Below are positions 26,106 through 36,555 of a stretch of DNA of 64,000 bases, in pieces. Source of the DNA: Trifolium pratense (Eukaryota; Streptophyta; Magnoliopsida; Fabales; Fabaceae); NCBI RefSeq assembly GCF_020283565.1, contig NC_060062.1, positions 19,688,127 to 19,752,126 of the forward strand, written 5' to 3'. Within the stretch, counting starts at the first letter, position 1, and the number at the start of each line of letters is the position of its first letter. The notes beneath the pieces are model-generated. The model saw nothing but the letters and a program-made list of their open reading frames with translations. It ran no database searches and was not told where the DNA came from. The translations under genes and the position numbers were made by a program.

Positions 26106-26588
26106 TGAACCAGTGTTCGGTTACCAGAAAGCGATAGGAATAAATGGTTCGCTTCACAGTAATCGAGCGTATATTCTGCCCGTTGTTTCTTCCGTTTTCA
26201 TTTGGTATGGATAGTAGGAATAAATTGCTTTTTTTTTTTTTTTTGTGATGTTTAGATATGGGAAATACATCCATAGATTTTGATAGAGGGAAACGTGCCA
26301 CTAAGGCTAGTGCATCTACCAGGAAGGAAAAGGCGAACCCTTCGAAGAAGCGATCACGGAAAGCTCCAGTTATGTAAGATGCTGCTGAGACTGTTCGTTC
26401 ACCTTGAGCATGAGGCTACACATATAACTCCTAAACAAATTACATAAAATATTAATAAAAACGAAAAAAAATACTAACATGCAAAACTGAAAAGTTGACG
26501 GATGGGAAAACCTCAACAACGAACAACGTAGCACCGATTTCGATTAGTCATAACATTCCTAATTAATATGGACACAAAAAGAGCATAA
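26106..26588 (+). other. Spacer with a short coding-like fragment
   Basis: From 26254, a short frame reads MGNTSIDFDRGKRATKASAS and then a Lys/Ser-rich stretch, ending at a stop near 26374. It is too short to assign to a family and lies in repeat-rich DNA; it may be the first exon of a decayed gene or chance. No other gene seen. Confidence 0.25.
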
Positions 26589-27550
26589 TGTAACACTCAA
26601 ACCCCTTAACGCGAATTTATTGAATATAAATAAATAAAACACTTAAGAAATTAAGGCGTCACGATTATAATACAAAAACCACATCACAAACACGTCATGC
26701 TAGCACAACGGAAATTAAAAACCAAATATAGTTCATTGTGCATATCATACAATAACCATATTGTTCACATAATATCCTAAGGCTCTAAGCCATATCAACA
26801 ACAAGGATATTATGTTTACAACAAAAAGTAAGGATTAGCAAAGTCAAATATGCCATCACGGACTTAAATACAATTCAAGCGAATAACCCGACACGGTAAA
26901 CACCTGATCAGAGCAATTCTATACAAACCATCAAAAAGATATACATATATATCTAAAGGAGTAGTCTAAGCTAAACTCCTCACCAAAAAGCGCGCTACCA
27001 CAGAGCACGAGCAAACTCTCTAACTCTGAGCCGGATCCTCAACCTGAGTATCTGAACCCCCAACGGTCCAGCACATAACACAAAGAATGAGAGTTAGATC
27101 ACATAATCAAAATATAAGTGTAAGTAAAATGGTACTTAAACACTCCTTCTCAATACATGCATATTCATAACTATAAATACACATCAACATCCTTCATTCA
27201 ATTATAAGCTCTAAACATATATAATCGAATACCAAATCATCAATTAACAATTATTACACTTAGAAAAATATGTGTCACATATCACTTATCACGTAATGCA
27301 CACATATCCAAATGCAATTCTAATGCTTCAACTTCATGAATGTCATCATAGACATCTTTAATGCATGTGGTACCATCTTCTATATTAGAGTATCTCACCT
27401 CTAATATCCTTCTTTATCGGATAAATATAATCCGATATACTTCTTTATTGGAATATCCAATATCCTATTTAACTCATGAATGCATGTATGTTGATTCATG
27501 AATTCACTCACAATTAGTTAGCATTTTAGCTCTTCATTTACAATGTGGAA

Positions 27551-29214
27551 TGTTGGTGTTTTGAGATTGACTACATTTTGCAAAAGCCAACCAGCCAGAT
27601 GCTGGACTGAGATGTTGTAGCATCATCGTACAGCATCCCGATGCTCTGTTTTCGTGCATAATTTTTATTTCAAATCTCAGTCAAGATTTGCTTCAATTAT
27701 ATATACAAGCACGTGCGCCTGGGCAAAACGAGCCTTGCTCAACAAGCTTTATTGAAGTCGGCTGAAGGAATGTTATTTAAAACAAAAATATAATTATATT
27801 ATATTTTTGCGTTTTTTTTTTGTTTGGTCACACATGAAACAAACAAATTATATTTTTGAAAATAATATAGGGTTGGCCGCAATTCCTACCGCTGTATTTG
27901 TCTGAAGACCTAGCTTGCACATCAAGACAATTGAAGACTATAAATATGTGAAGCCTCAAGCTATTCTACTTATGTATTCTAAACCGTGTTTTTTACAAAG
28001 TGTGAGTTTTTAAGGTTTAGAGTTTGTGTCTTTTGTCAGCCTTTCTTGTGTCACTTTGATGCAAGTTTAGGACTGTGTTTTTATTGTTAATTGTAAGCTA
28101 CTCCTAAGCTTTTGAAGTACGGAGTTAGCGTGTGTGATTCACTCAAGAGCTTTTAAGCAAGAGTGTGGTCTAGTTTCTAGGAGTGTCTCCATCTTGATTA
28201 TTATTATTATTGACAGCAACATGGTACGTGTTGTTAGAGGGAATTTGGGACGGGGTCTCATTATCTAAGAGGTTCTTAGGTAGGATTGCACGGGTAGTGT
28301 CTAGGTGATAAGTCAAGTACCGAGTGTTGGTTGAGGGCTTTGAACTAGAGCTATTATAGTGGATTCATTCCTGGATTGGTATCCCCCAGAGTAGGTGATG
28401 TTGCACTGAACTGAGTTAACAACTATCTGTGTTATTTATTATTTTGTAATTTATTTATTTATTTATTGTGTTCTGCGACTGTCTTGCGGCAACATATGCT
28501 ATAGCATCTTGTGCAGCATTGTGTTCACTGCGTGCCAGATTTCAATTGGCATCAGAGCAGGCACCCTTTCTGGTTATAGGGTGAGCTCCAGGGAGAATGT
28601 CTGGCAACATGGACAAAGAAGGAGGGCTTGTAAGCAGACCACCGCTTCTCGTTGGTGCTTCCAACTATGATTATTGGAAATCACGCATGATTGCTTTCCT
28701 AAAATCCATGGATAGCAAAACTTGGAAAGCTGTTCTGAAAGGATGGGACCCCCCTGTGGTCATAGACAAAGATGAAAAGCCAACACTTGAAGTAAAAGCT
28801 GAGGAGGACTGGACTAAAGAAGAAGATGAGCTTGCTCTAGGAAACTCAAAAGCATTATATGCACTATACAATGAGGTAGACAAACACATCTTCAAGCTTA
28901 TCAAAAAATGTGTCTCTGCAAAGGAAGCTTGGAAGATTCTTGAAACTGTTCATGAAGGTACTTCTAAGGTAAAAATGTCTAGATTGCAGATCCTCACTAC
29001 TCAGTTTGAAAATCTACGTATGAAGGATGAGGAGACAATTCAAGAATTTCACATGACTATCCTTGATTATGATAATCAGTTTGATTCTTTGGGGGAAAAA
29101 ATTCCTGGAGAAAAGTTAGTGAGAACGATGCTCAGGTCACTTCCAAAGAAGTTTGATATGAAAGTCACAGCTATGGAAGAAGCCAAAGACATATCTCAGA
29201 TTGATGAGTTAATA
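27551..29214 (+). mobile_element. 3'-truncated SIRE/Maximus-like copia retrotransposon
   Basis: An LTR of 994 bp (27551-28544, TG...CA) is followed by a primer-binding site TGGCATCAGAGC (28547 on) that matches the initiator methionine tRNA end, a leader, and the start of gag at 28597. The element stops abruptly inside gag. The 9-bp sequence AATGTGGAA occurs at both borders (27542-27550 and 29215-29223), longer than the 5 bp usual for copia elements. No protease, integrase, reverse transcriptase or 3' LTR is present. Confidence 0.8.
28597..29214 (+). pseudogene. copia gag fragment (UBN2/DUF4219 type)
   Basis: The intact 5' part of a copia gag. It opens MSGNMDKEGG, followed by the conserved PPLLVGASNYDYWKSRM region, and continues to the ISQIDEL segment near residue 206, where the homology ends at the truncation point. 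The frame then runs on into LTR sequence to a stop at 29266, giving a meaningless tail. Gag would coat retrotransposon RNA; here the zinc knuckle and all enzymatic domains are missing, so it cannot support transposition. Confidence 0.85.
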
Positions 29215-31082
29215 AATGTGGAACACTATCCAACATTCTTCATTATTAAGATAAATCAATCGTCTTAATATCATTCATTTATCATACTTCATTAATCATA
29301 CTTCATTCAATAAGTAATCCACACACAATGCCAATAATACAAGTAAATCATATTAAGCATTTATTATCATAAAAAACTAACTCTGTAATCGGAATCCACG
29401 CGAAAAATCGATTAAAATAGGTTCCGAGTGCATAAACCATCAAAAGGTCAAAAGTCAACGGTCAACACAAAAGTCAACAGTCAACACAGTCCAAATTGAA
29501 CTATGCTGGGGGCGTGAAGGGTTCACGCCGCGCGTGATAGGCAGGAGAATAATTATGCTGCGCGTGATGACCAACAAAATTTCCAAAAGAATTACGCCGG
29601 GCGTGATGGGGATCACGCTGCGCGTGAGTGCTGAAGAACAGTCACGCTGGGGGCGTAAGAGGCCACGCTGCCCGTGATAGATCCGATGTTCTTCATGTTC
29701 ATACGAAAAATGGTCAAAAACTCACTTATTTGACCCAAAAACCCCATTTTACATGTTATAAAACCCAAATATGTTTGTTTTCATGTCTACTACACATACA
29801 TAAACATAAAAGAACATATTGATTCACATATCTACTTCAAAACATGCCATAAAGTAAGAGATTTATGTATTTTACTCGAAACTCATAAAAACACAATGTT
29901 CTTAGATCAAACATCTACAATTTATGTTTTTACTTGTTAGATTCGTTCATACATCATACCAAGAGTATACCAAACATGTTATGGACATAATAATCGATTT
30001 CCTTTAAGAAAATTCATCCAAACTAAAACGAAAAAGGGGTGGAGAAAGTTCGGGTATGGAGAAATCGACATTCTTCCCTTTCTCGTATCACCCACGATTA
30101 TGAAACCTACTCTCATACCTGGATTCGAAGAAAACATGAAGATTGAATCTTGAATCTTGAATCTTTAAGCTTTCTCTAAGCCCTAGCTCCCAAGCCCTCT
30201 CTCCCTTCTCTCTATCTTTCCAAGAAACATGAAAAGTGAAGTCTCCTCTCTCCACTAAGACCATTTGGGCGCCCCACACACATGGACAAGGCCCATTGGG
30301 CCTCAAGCCCAATTGACTTGACCCAACTTGCGATACCTCTCACTACTCACTTAATAACTAAAGTATTCGATAAATAACTAAAGTTACTAACTTATTTAAA
30401 ATGTCACGTCAATAAACATTTAATCACACTAAAACGAATAAATTAAAATTAGGTCGTTACACATAACATTCCCAACTATGGTGACAAAACAACATAATAT
30501 TCCCAACTATGGTGACAAAATAGTCTTATGGGTAATCGACAACATGTCGCCCTTTACACAAAAAACTAATTTAAATAACAATAACAACTTAATTTTTTTT
30601 AATAGAATGACCAATCGAAGGAGGAAGAAGAGATTTTGTGGTGTAAATTTTTTTCACACAAATGCATCCCTTTTATAGAAATTTTGCTGCATTTTAATTG
30701 GTTGAGCTACTATTCACACCTCACTCGTAGCCAATCATAATTAGACAGGTGGCAATCAGTTTTGACTGTTTGGGGGATGTCTTTTTACTGCCGACACGTT
30801 CGCTACATGGGAAGCGGACCATAGTCATACCTTTTGCCACGGAGCAAGCGCTCAACGGTGATTTACTTTTGCAAATTTAGACGCTCGCTTCCTAAGTATA
30901 GCGATGGAGGTATTTTGGGAATACCGGAGGGCGCTGGTGTCTGCCGGGTGCCAAAAGTAAAATTCAAAGCAATATGTATGAAGACTGAAATAAGATACTG
31001 TGGCCCAAAACAAATATTCGCTTCTAGCTTTCTTCTACATTGCGCTACGCCCTAGTTTCTCCTCCTTCACAGAGAAAAAAAA

Positions 31083-32765
31083 ATGGCGACTTTTCCATTG
31101 TTTCAGCGGGCACGGACCTCAATGCTTTCTTCGAAGCTACGAACAAATTATATCTATGGAAACAACTACTTCTGCAAAACCTTGAGTACTTCTGCAATCC
31201 CAAACGAGTATGGTAGATTCTCTCATCAACCACAACCACCTTCTGATCATAACAACACACCCTTTCAACCACCTCAACAACATTTCAATCATCATAATCA
31301 ATTTCCGAATCATAATAATAATCAAAATGTTCAACAGGGTCGATTTCCTCCTCAACAGGGTTGGAATCCTCAAAATCGACCACCACCTCAAAATCCTAAT
31401 TTCCGGCCACCACCTTCTCAAAACCCTAATTTCCGGCCACCCATTCGTCAAAATCCCAACTTTCAGCCACCCAATAGTCCCAATCGATCGAATAACCAGA
31501 ATCAGTGGAACCCACAAAATGGTAACCCCAACCAATTTCAAAACCCTAATAACCAATTTCAAAACCCTAATAATCAATTCCAAAACCCTAATCAGTTGAA
31601 TGAACGAGGTTCTGTTCAAGAACAAGCTCCTCCGCCTCCTTCAATTGTTGATTTGATACGTTTTTGTAGAGAGGGGAAGGTTAAAGAAGCGCTTGAATTG
31701 ATGGAAAAAGGTATCAAAGCTGATGCTGATTGCTTTAATCTTTTGTTTGAGTTGTGTGGTAAATCGAAATCCGTTGAGGATGCTAAGAAAGTGCATGATT
31801 ACTTTCTACAATCTACTTTTAGGAGTGATTTCAAGTTGCATAACAAGGTGATTGAGATGTATGGGAATTGTAAAAGTATGACTGATGCACGTAGGGTGTT
31901 TGATCATATGCCTAACAGAAACATGGATTCTTGGCATATGATGATTCGTGGCTATGCGAATAGTACTTTGGGAGATGAGGGTTTGCAGTTATTTGAGCAG
32001 ATGAATGAGCTTGGTTTGGAGATAACTTCAGAGACTCTGCTTGCGGTGTTATCGGCTTGTGCCAGTGCAGAGGCTGTGGAGGATGGTTACATATATTTGG
32101 ATTCCATGAAAAGCAAGTATGGAATTGAACCAGGAGTAGAGCACTACATGGGGCTTTTGGATGTTCTTGGACAATCTGGATACCTGAAAGAAGCCGAGGA
32201 GTTTATTGAGAAGCTGCCATTTGAGCCTACAGTGACAGTATTCGAGACACTCAAGAGTTATGCTAGAATTCATGGAGATATTGATCTTGAAGACCATTTT
32301 GAGGAGTTGATAGTTAGTCTTGACCCATCAAAGGCTGTTGTCAATAAGTTCCCTACACCACCTCCCAAAAAGTATACGGCAATTAGCATGCTCGATGGAA
32401 GGAACAGAATCATTGAGTATAAGAATCCTACTCTCTACAAGGATGATGAGAAGTTGAAGGCTTTGAGTAGTATGAAAGACTCTGCATATGTTCCTGATAC
32501 AAAATATGTTCTTCATGACATTGATCCGGAAGCTAAGGAGCAGGCTTTGCTCTACCACAGTGAACGTTTAGCGATTGCCTATGGTCTTATTAGTACTCCT
32601 CCTAGAACACCTCTTAGGATTATCAAGAACCTTCGTGTCTGTGGTGACTGTCACAATGCCATCAAGATCATGTCTAGGATTGTAGGTAGGGAACTGATTG
32701 TCAGAGATAACAAAAGGTTTCATCATTTCAAGGATGGAAAATGCTCTTGTGGGGATTACTGGTGA
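31083..32765 (+). CDS. DYW2: DYW-type pentatricopeptide repeat protein, DYW2-like
   Basis: An intronless gene of 560 codons. The first 60 residues look like an organelle targeting region (basic, Ser/Thr-rich). Residues about 50-180 are unusually rich in Asn, Gln and Pro, with tandem FQNPNN and NPNFRPP units. A short PPR tract follows (about 187-410), then an E-like region and a DYW deaminase-like domain. The domain has HSE at 492-494, CGDC at 520-523, and ends KCSCGDYW. In Arabidopsis DYW2 works in trans, supplying a DYW domain to PPR partners that lack one, for C-to-U editing in mitochondria and plastids. Few PPR units, the N-rich N terminus and the C-terminal sequence match that protein better than MEF8, but this is from memory. 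The start is the first ATG after a short leader; the neighbours are unrelated. Confidence 0.88.
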   Translation: MATFPLFQRARTSMLSSKLRTNYIYGNNYFCKTLSTSAIPNEYGRFSHQPQPPSDHNNTPFQPPQQHFNHHNQFPNHNNNQNVQQGRFPPQQGWNPQNRPPPQNPNFRPPPSQNPNFRPPIRQNPNFQPPNSPNRSNNQNQWNPQNGNPNQFQNPNNQFQNPNNQFQNPNQLNERGSVQEQAPPPPSIVDLIRFCREGKVKEALELMEKGIKADADCFNLLFELCGKSKSVEDAKKVHDYFLQSTFRSDFKLHNKVIEMYGNCKSMTDARRVFDHMPNRNMDSWHMMIRGYANSTLGDEGLQLFEQMNELGLEITSETLLAVLSACASAEAVEDGYIYLDSMKSKYGIEPGVEHYMGLLDVLGQSGYLKEAEEFIEKLPFEPTVTVFETLKSYARIHGDIDLEDHFEELIVSLDPSKAVVNKFPTPPPKKYTAISMLDGRNRIIEYKNPTLYKDDEKLKALSSMKDSAYVPDTKYVLHDIDPEAKEQALLYHSERLAIAYGLISTPPRTPLRIIKNLRVCGDCHNAIKIMSRIVGRELIVRDNKRFHHFKDGKCSCGDYW

Positions 32766-33529
32766 AGGAATCATTATTTCAAATTCTATGCGGCAGCTCC
32801 GACAGATGTGTGTGGAACAGTGGAAGCTTTCAATGGTGCTAGGGATAGGAGATGAATGAAGTATGTAGTATGAATTGATTTGAAGTATATTTGCTTCTTG
32901 TTCATATATTAGCACTACTCCCTCTCTTCTCATACCCATCGCAATATCCTCATAAACTTAAAAATTGCTCTTGTATGGTTTTGTTTATTTAATTAATTTT
33001 TAGTTCTAGCCACTTCAATTTTGCTCCAGCATGATCCATGTAAGTATGTAGAACAAGTTTGTTTTTGAAAATGTGTCAAACGCTTTAAGCTTCATATCTA
33101 TATCTATAGCTGGTTGGGGGGAAAAATATTTTTTTATACTCGAGTAGTGTGGAATTTTGATACGATAAAGTGTGACACAACAGTCAACAAAGAAGGCATG
33201 TCTGTAGCTGCCTGTATAATTTCTTATCGCAATTTATGCCTTTCTAATTTTATACTCATTCGTTATCTCAAGTGACTATGTTATTATATGCTATAGCTTT
33301 TCTATGACATCGCTATGGGTACTTATGGTAGAAGAATAGCTTTATTATATGCTATAGCTTTTCTAAACAATAATATATGTTTTTAGTTAAAATTTTAAAT
33401 ACTTTTTAAATGGTGATCCATTATAGACCACCATTGTTAAAAAATTCCCATTATCGTATTATAATTTTTGACGAAATTATCAATATCATATTAGAATTTG
33501 TACTTCGTGTTAAAATGTTTTTCATTTTT
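32766..33529 (+). other. 3' UTR of the PPR gene and spacer
   Basis: AT-rich sequence with no gene seen. A duplicated phrase 'ctttattatatgctatagcttttcta' type occurs near 33280-33365. Confidence 0.5.
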
Positions 33530-34555
33530 TACTAAACAAATTTTTACTAATTTAAATAAATTAGTTTCCATTGTTTATCTGAGAGCTTGGCATGTAGAAC
33601 AAATTCGGAGCTGTTTCAATGACAGAGATGTAACAGAAATTTTAAAGATAGCACTTATCAACCTTGATGGTAATGATGAGATCATGTGGCGCTTTGACAC
33701 TCGAGGCATATATTCGGTAAAGAGTGCATATCGCTTTTGTGTGTCCACCTTAATTGATAGGAGTACGTGGCGAGCTGAAGGTGACTGGAACAAAGTTATG
33801 GTCACTTCCTATTCCTCCAAATGCAGGGAGCCACACCAGCCCGGCCCAAACTTTACTGAACAATTCTTGGTGACATTCGCTATGACGGCATAGAGTTTAT
33901 GGCGGAAAAGGAATGTAAAACTATGGGAACAGCAGACTGAATCTGTTGATCATGTCCTTGCGCACCCAGATTACACGCTTCAGACATGGATGTGTGCACA
34001 GAACAGACAACAAAGCAGCAGCTCTGCCCGTCGTTCACAGGTCGAGCATTGGCAACCGCCACCAACTACATTTGTAAAATGCAATATCGATGCTGCAGTC
34101 TTTGCGCCAGAACAAAAAGCAAGTATGGGAGTGTCTTCGTAATGAAAAAGGTGAATTCATAGCAGCATTTTCATGTTATACCTGGTGCTGTCCTCACACC
34201 AGCTGAAGCGGAAGCTTGGGGATTGCTTCAAGGCCTTGAATGGATTGCAACGCTGGGCTATAACAAGGTTATTCTTGAGATGGATTGTAAGATGGTTGTG
34301 GAAGATGTCAATCGTTTCAAACCAAATAGATCGGAATATGGTTTTATTATTAACAAGTGTCGTATTTTTATTTTTGAATTTTAAAGACTATGAAGTTGTC
34401 TTAACTAGGCGGCAAGCAAACGGAAGCGCTCATGCTCTTGCACGAGCAGCTCTATCCCAAGCTTATCGACTATCGCTATACTTTTGATGTAATTCATACT
34501 TGTATTGGTTCTATTATTATTAATGAAATGCCTTGAGTTTGCTTCCGTAAAAAAA
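33530..34555 (+). pseudogene. Non-LTR retrotransposon (LINE) 3' remnant: zf-RVT and RNase H-like parts
   Basis: Translated pieces resemble the C-terminal half of plant LINE or retrotransposon-derived proteins. One is a segment IMWRFDTRGIYSVKSAYRF (about 33680-33740), typical of the zinc-binding region after reverse transcriptase. It is followed by an RNase H-like segment starting KCNIDAAVFA (about 34080), and later pieces such as EAEAWGLLQGLEWIATLGYN and RRQANGSAHALARAA in shifted frames. At least two frameshifts are needed to read it through. It ends near an A run at 34548. Non-functional. Confidence 0.75.
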
Positions 34556-35422
34556 ATGGAGTGTTTGTTCAACGATAATAATAATAAATTAACATTGTAA
34601 TGTCAAAGAACATACTAGTAGTTTAATTCACTGATTGTAAAATAGTCATTAATGTCATTTTTTTTGGGTACAACCATTAATGTCATTTTTATTAATTATA
34701 TAATTCATTCCTTTTCAATTTGTTGGTCTATTTAAATGTATTATAATAAAATATAACTGAAATATTTAAAAAGAAATGGAATTGTTGTCATAAAAAAGTC
34801 ACACTCTAAATTTTTTTTTTTTACTAAACTCTAAATATTGTGTTAAATATCAAAATAGAATATGATCTATTAGCTTGTTAATCTGTTTAAATATATGTAA
34901 AATTATTTATTTATAAACGTTAGTATGAAATATATTTTTAAATGTAACAAAAAAAAAAGATTTTTAAATAGATTAACGAGTCATATTAGACATTAAAAAA
35001 TACTATTATAATTAGACCCAACAATAAGCATGACAAGTAACAAGTCAAACTAAGAAATTAAATCTTTTATCAGATCAAACTAAAGTCTTCAAACCCAACT
35101 CAACTTATTTCCACACTATGTTAGGAAATATTTTTCCGAAGAAATAAGGAAGATTAGAAGTTAAAATGCTAGAATGCTTTTATATATTGTTAATATTATT
35201 TATTACAAGAAAAAAAAATTACAAGAAGTTTTAGCATCAATTTTCCTTTTAATAATAAAGTTGTATTGAACCACTGATTTCAAAATGCAGGTTTTTTTTT
35301 GGTCAAGAAATAAAATCAAAATGCAGCTTTATTGAGCACATAAATAAACACAACATTTTTTGCTTACATTGAGGTGAACCAAAACTCAACCTCAAGAAAC
35401 ATACTAATAATCATGTCAGAAT
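34556..35422. other. Spacer between LINE remnant and calmodulin-like gene
   Basis: Very AT-rich. Includes the probable 3' UTR of the minus-strand gene ending at 35423. No gene or clear mobile element seen. Confidence 0.55.
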
Positions 35423-36013
35423 TCAAACATGTCTCATGGATTGAGTCATCATGGCCACAAACTCGTTCATGTCAACCATGCCATCTCCATCAGTGTCCAC
35501 TGCTCTTACCATTCGCTTGCAGTCCTCAAGGCTGCACCTCTCTTCCAGCTTCCACAACATTTCTTTAATTTCTTCAGCACTTATTTTCCCATCACCATTC
35601 ATATCATATGTTCGAAACGCACTCTGTATATCCAACGACCTAACCCCGCCACCCTTCTTTTGAGCCTCCATAAATTCTTCGAAATTGATAAATCCATCTC
35701 CATCTAAATCAACCACCCGAAAAATATTCGGCACATCATTAACTGATTTCCCCATGCCTAGAGATTTCAGAGTAGCTTTGTACTCCTGTTGAGATATTTT
35801 CCCATCTTTATTGGAATCAAATTTGTCAAACACCATCTTCATCTCATCAAGGCTAGGCTGAAAAATGTTTTTCATCCCAGAGTTCTGTCTGTTATTCGAG
35901 AGCAGGCTCAGTCCAGAGTTCTGTCTGTCCCTTGAGAACAGACGTGACGGCTTCCTCAGGTATTTTCTCTTCGAGAGGTTGTATTGGAAATCAAGGAAAC
36001 TTGTTCGTGACAT
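35423..36013 (-). CDS. Calmodulin-like protein (CML), four EF hands
   Basis: An intronless gene of 196 residues. I chose the second in-frame Met (36013-36011), because MSRTSFLDFQYNLSKRK matches the basic N terminus of this legume CML type, whereas the upstream Met adds a hydrophobic Phe run from the leader. Four canonical EF-hand loops begin at D66, D102, D137 and D173, each with acidic residues at positions 1, 3, 5 and 12 and Gly at 6. All four should therefore bind calcium. The Ser/Arg-rich N-terminal 50 residues contain RQNSG twice (30-34 and 42-46), possible phosphorylation or interaction sites. The protein is expected to be a cytosolic or nuclear calcium sensor acting through partners; it has no enzymatic domain. 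The exact CML number cannot be given. Confidence 0.92.
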   Translation of the reverse strand: MSRTSFLDFQYNLSKRKYLRKPSRLFSRDRQNSGLSLLSNNRQNSGMKNIFQPSLDEMKMVFDKFDSNKDGKISQQEYKATLKSLGMGKSVNDVPNIFRVVDLDGDGFINFEEFMEAQKKGGGVRSLDIQSAFRTYDMNGDGKISAEEIKEMLWKLEERCSLEDCKRMVRAVDTDGDGMVDMNEFVAMMTQSMRHV

Positions 36014-36555
36014 TTTATACCTGAGTCTGATCAGTTTACAATTGACAGGAAAAAAAAAGAACACCTTATTTTATTTATATTAACGAGAGATGGAAAAGGC
36101 GGTGATATCTCAAATCACATGCCAATCTTAAGCTATCAGTTATTCCTTATCAATTTCTGGATGACCACGAAACTAAGATTCTAAAAAAAAATGCAGGATA
36201 TGAAAAGAATAAAGTGTCAACAGAAAAGCAGAATTAATGGGCAAGAATACATATTCTTTCCTTAGATCTCAGTATGCTTTCCTATTTACCTTCTTGGGGA
36301 TTTTTCTTTTCCAGCCAATTCTTTGGGGAGGGAAGGAGAGGGGTGTTACAATCATTATAAATCCGTCTAATCGTAAAACTATTGATTTACACGAGTATTT
36401 TGAGTAAAAAAAAAAAGGAAGAATAAAACTCATCAAGATGAATACAGTAAGGATTCCCGAGGTGTATAAAGGGAACAAAAGAAAAATAAAATACTGGGGG
36501 AGGGCTTCTTCAAAAAAAAAAACTGGGGGAGGAGGGATTAGTGGAACATCAATCA
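36014..36555. other. Intergenic region between two minus-strand genes
   Basis: Holds the promoter and leader of the CML gene (a purine-rich run just upstream of its ATG) and the 3' UTR of the DnaJ-like gene. No further gene seen. Confidence 0.5.

Larger units (their letters stand above)
26589..30461. mobile_element. Solo LTR (gypsy-like) carrying an inserted copia fragment
   Basis: It starts TGTAACACTC and ends GGTCGTTACA, with an exact 5-bp duplication CATAA on both sides (26584-26588 and 30462-30466). Without the copia insert (27551-29214) the LTR is about 2.2 kb, similar to the solo LTR at 21979. It carries a cluster of GC-rich palindromic motifs at about 29510-29680 (CACGCTGCGCGTGA type). 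No gag-pol of its own remains. Confidence 0.8.

Noticed and set aside
31137..31625. 162-codon minus-strand frame under the PPR gene
   Set aside because: It is a shadow of the repeated Asn/Pro codons in the sense gene, giving a repetitive Ile/Leu/Val string without a domain.
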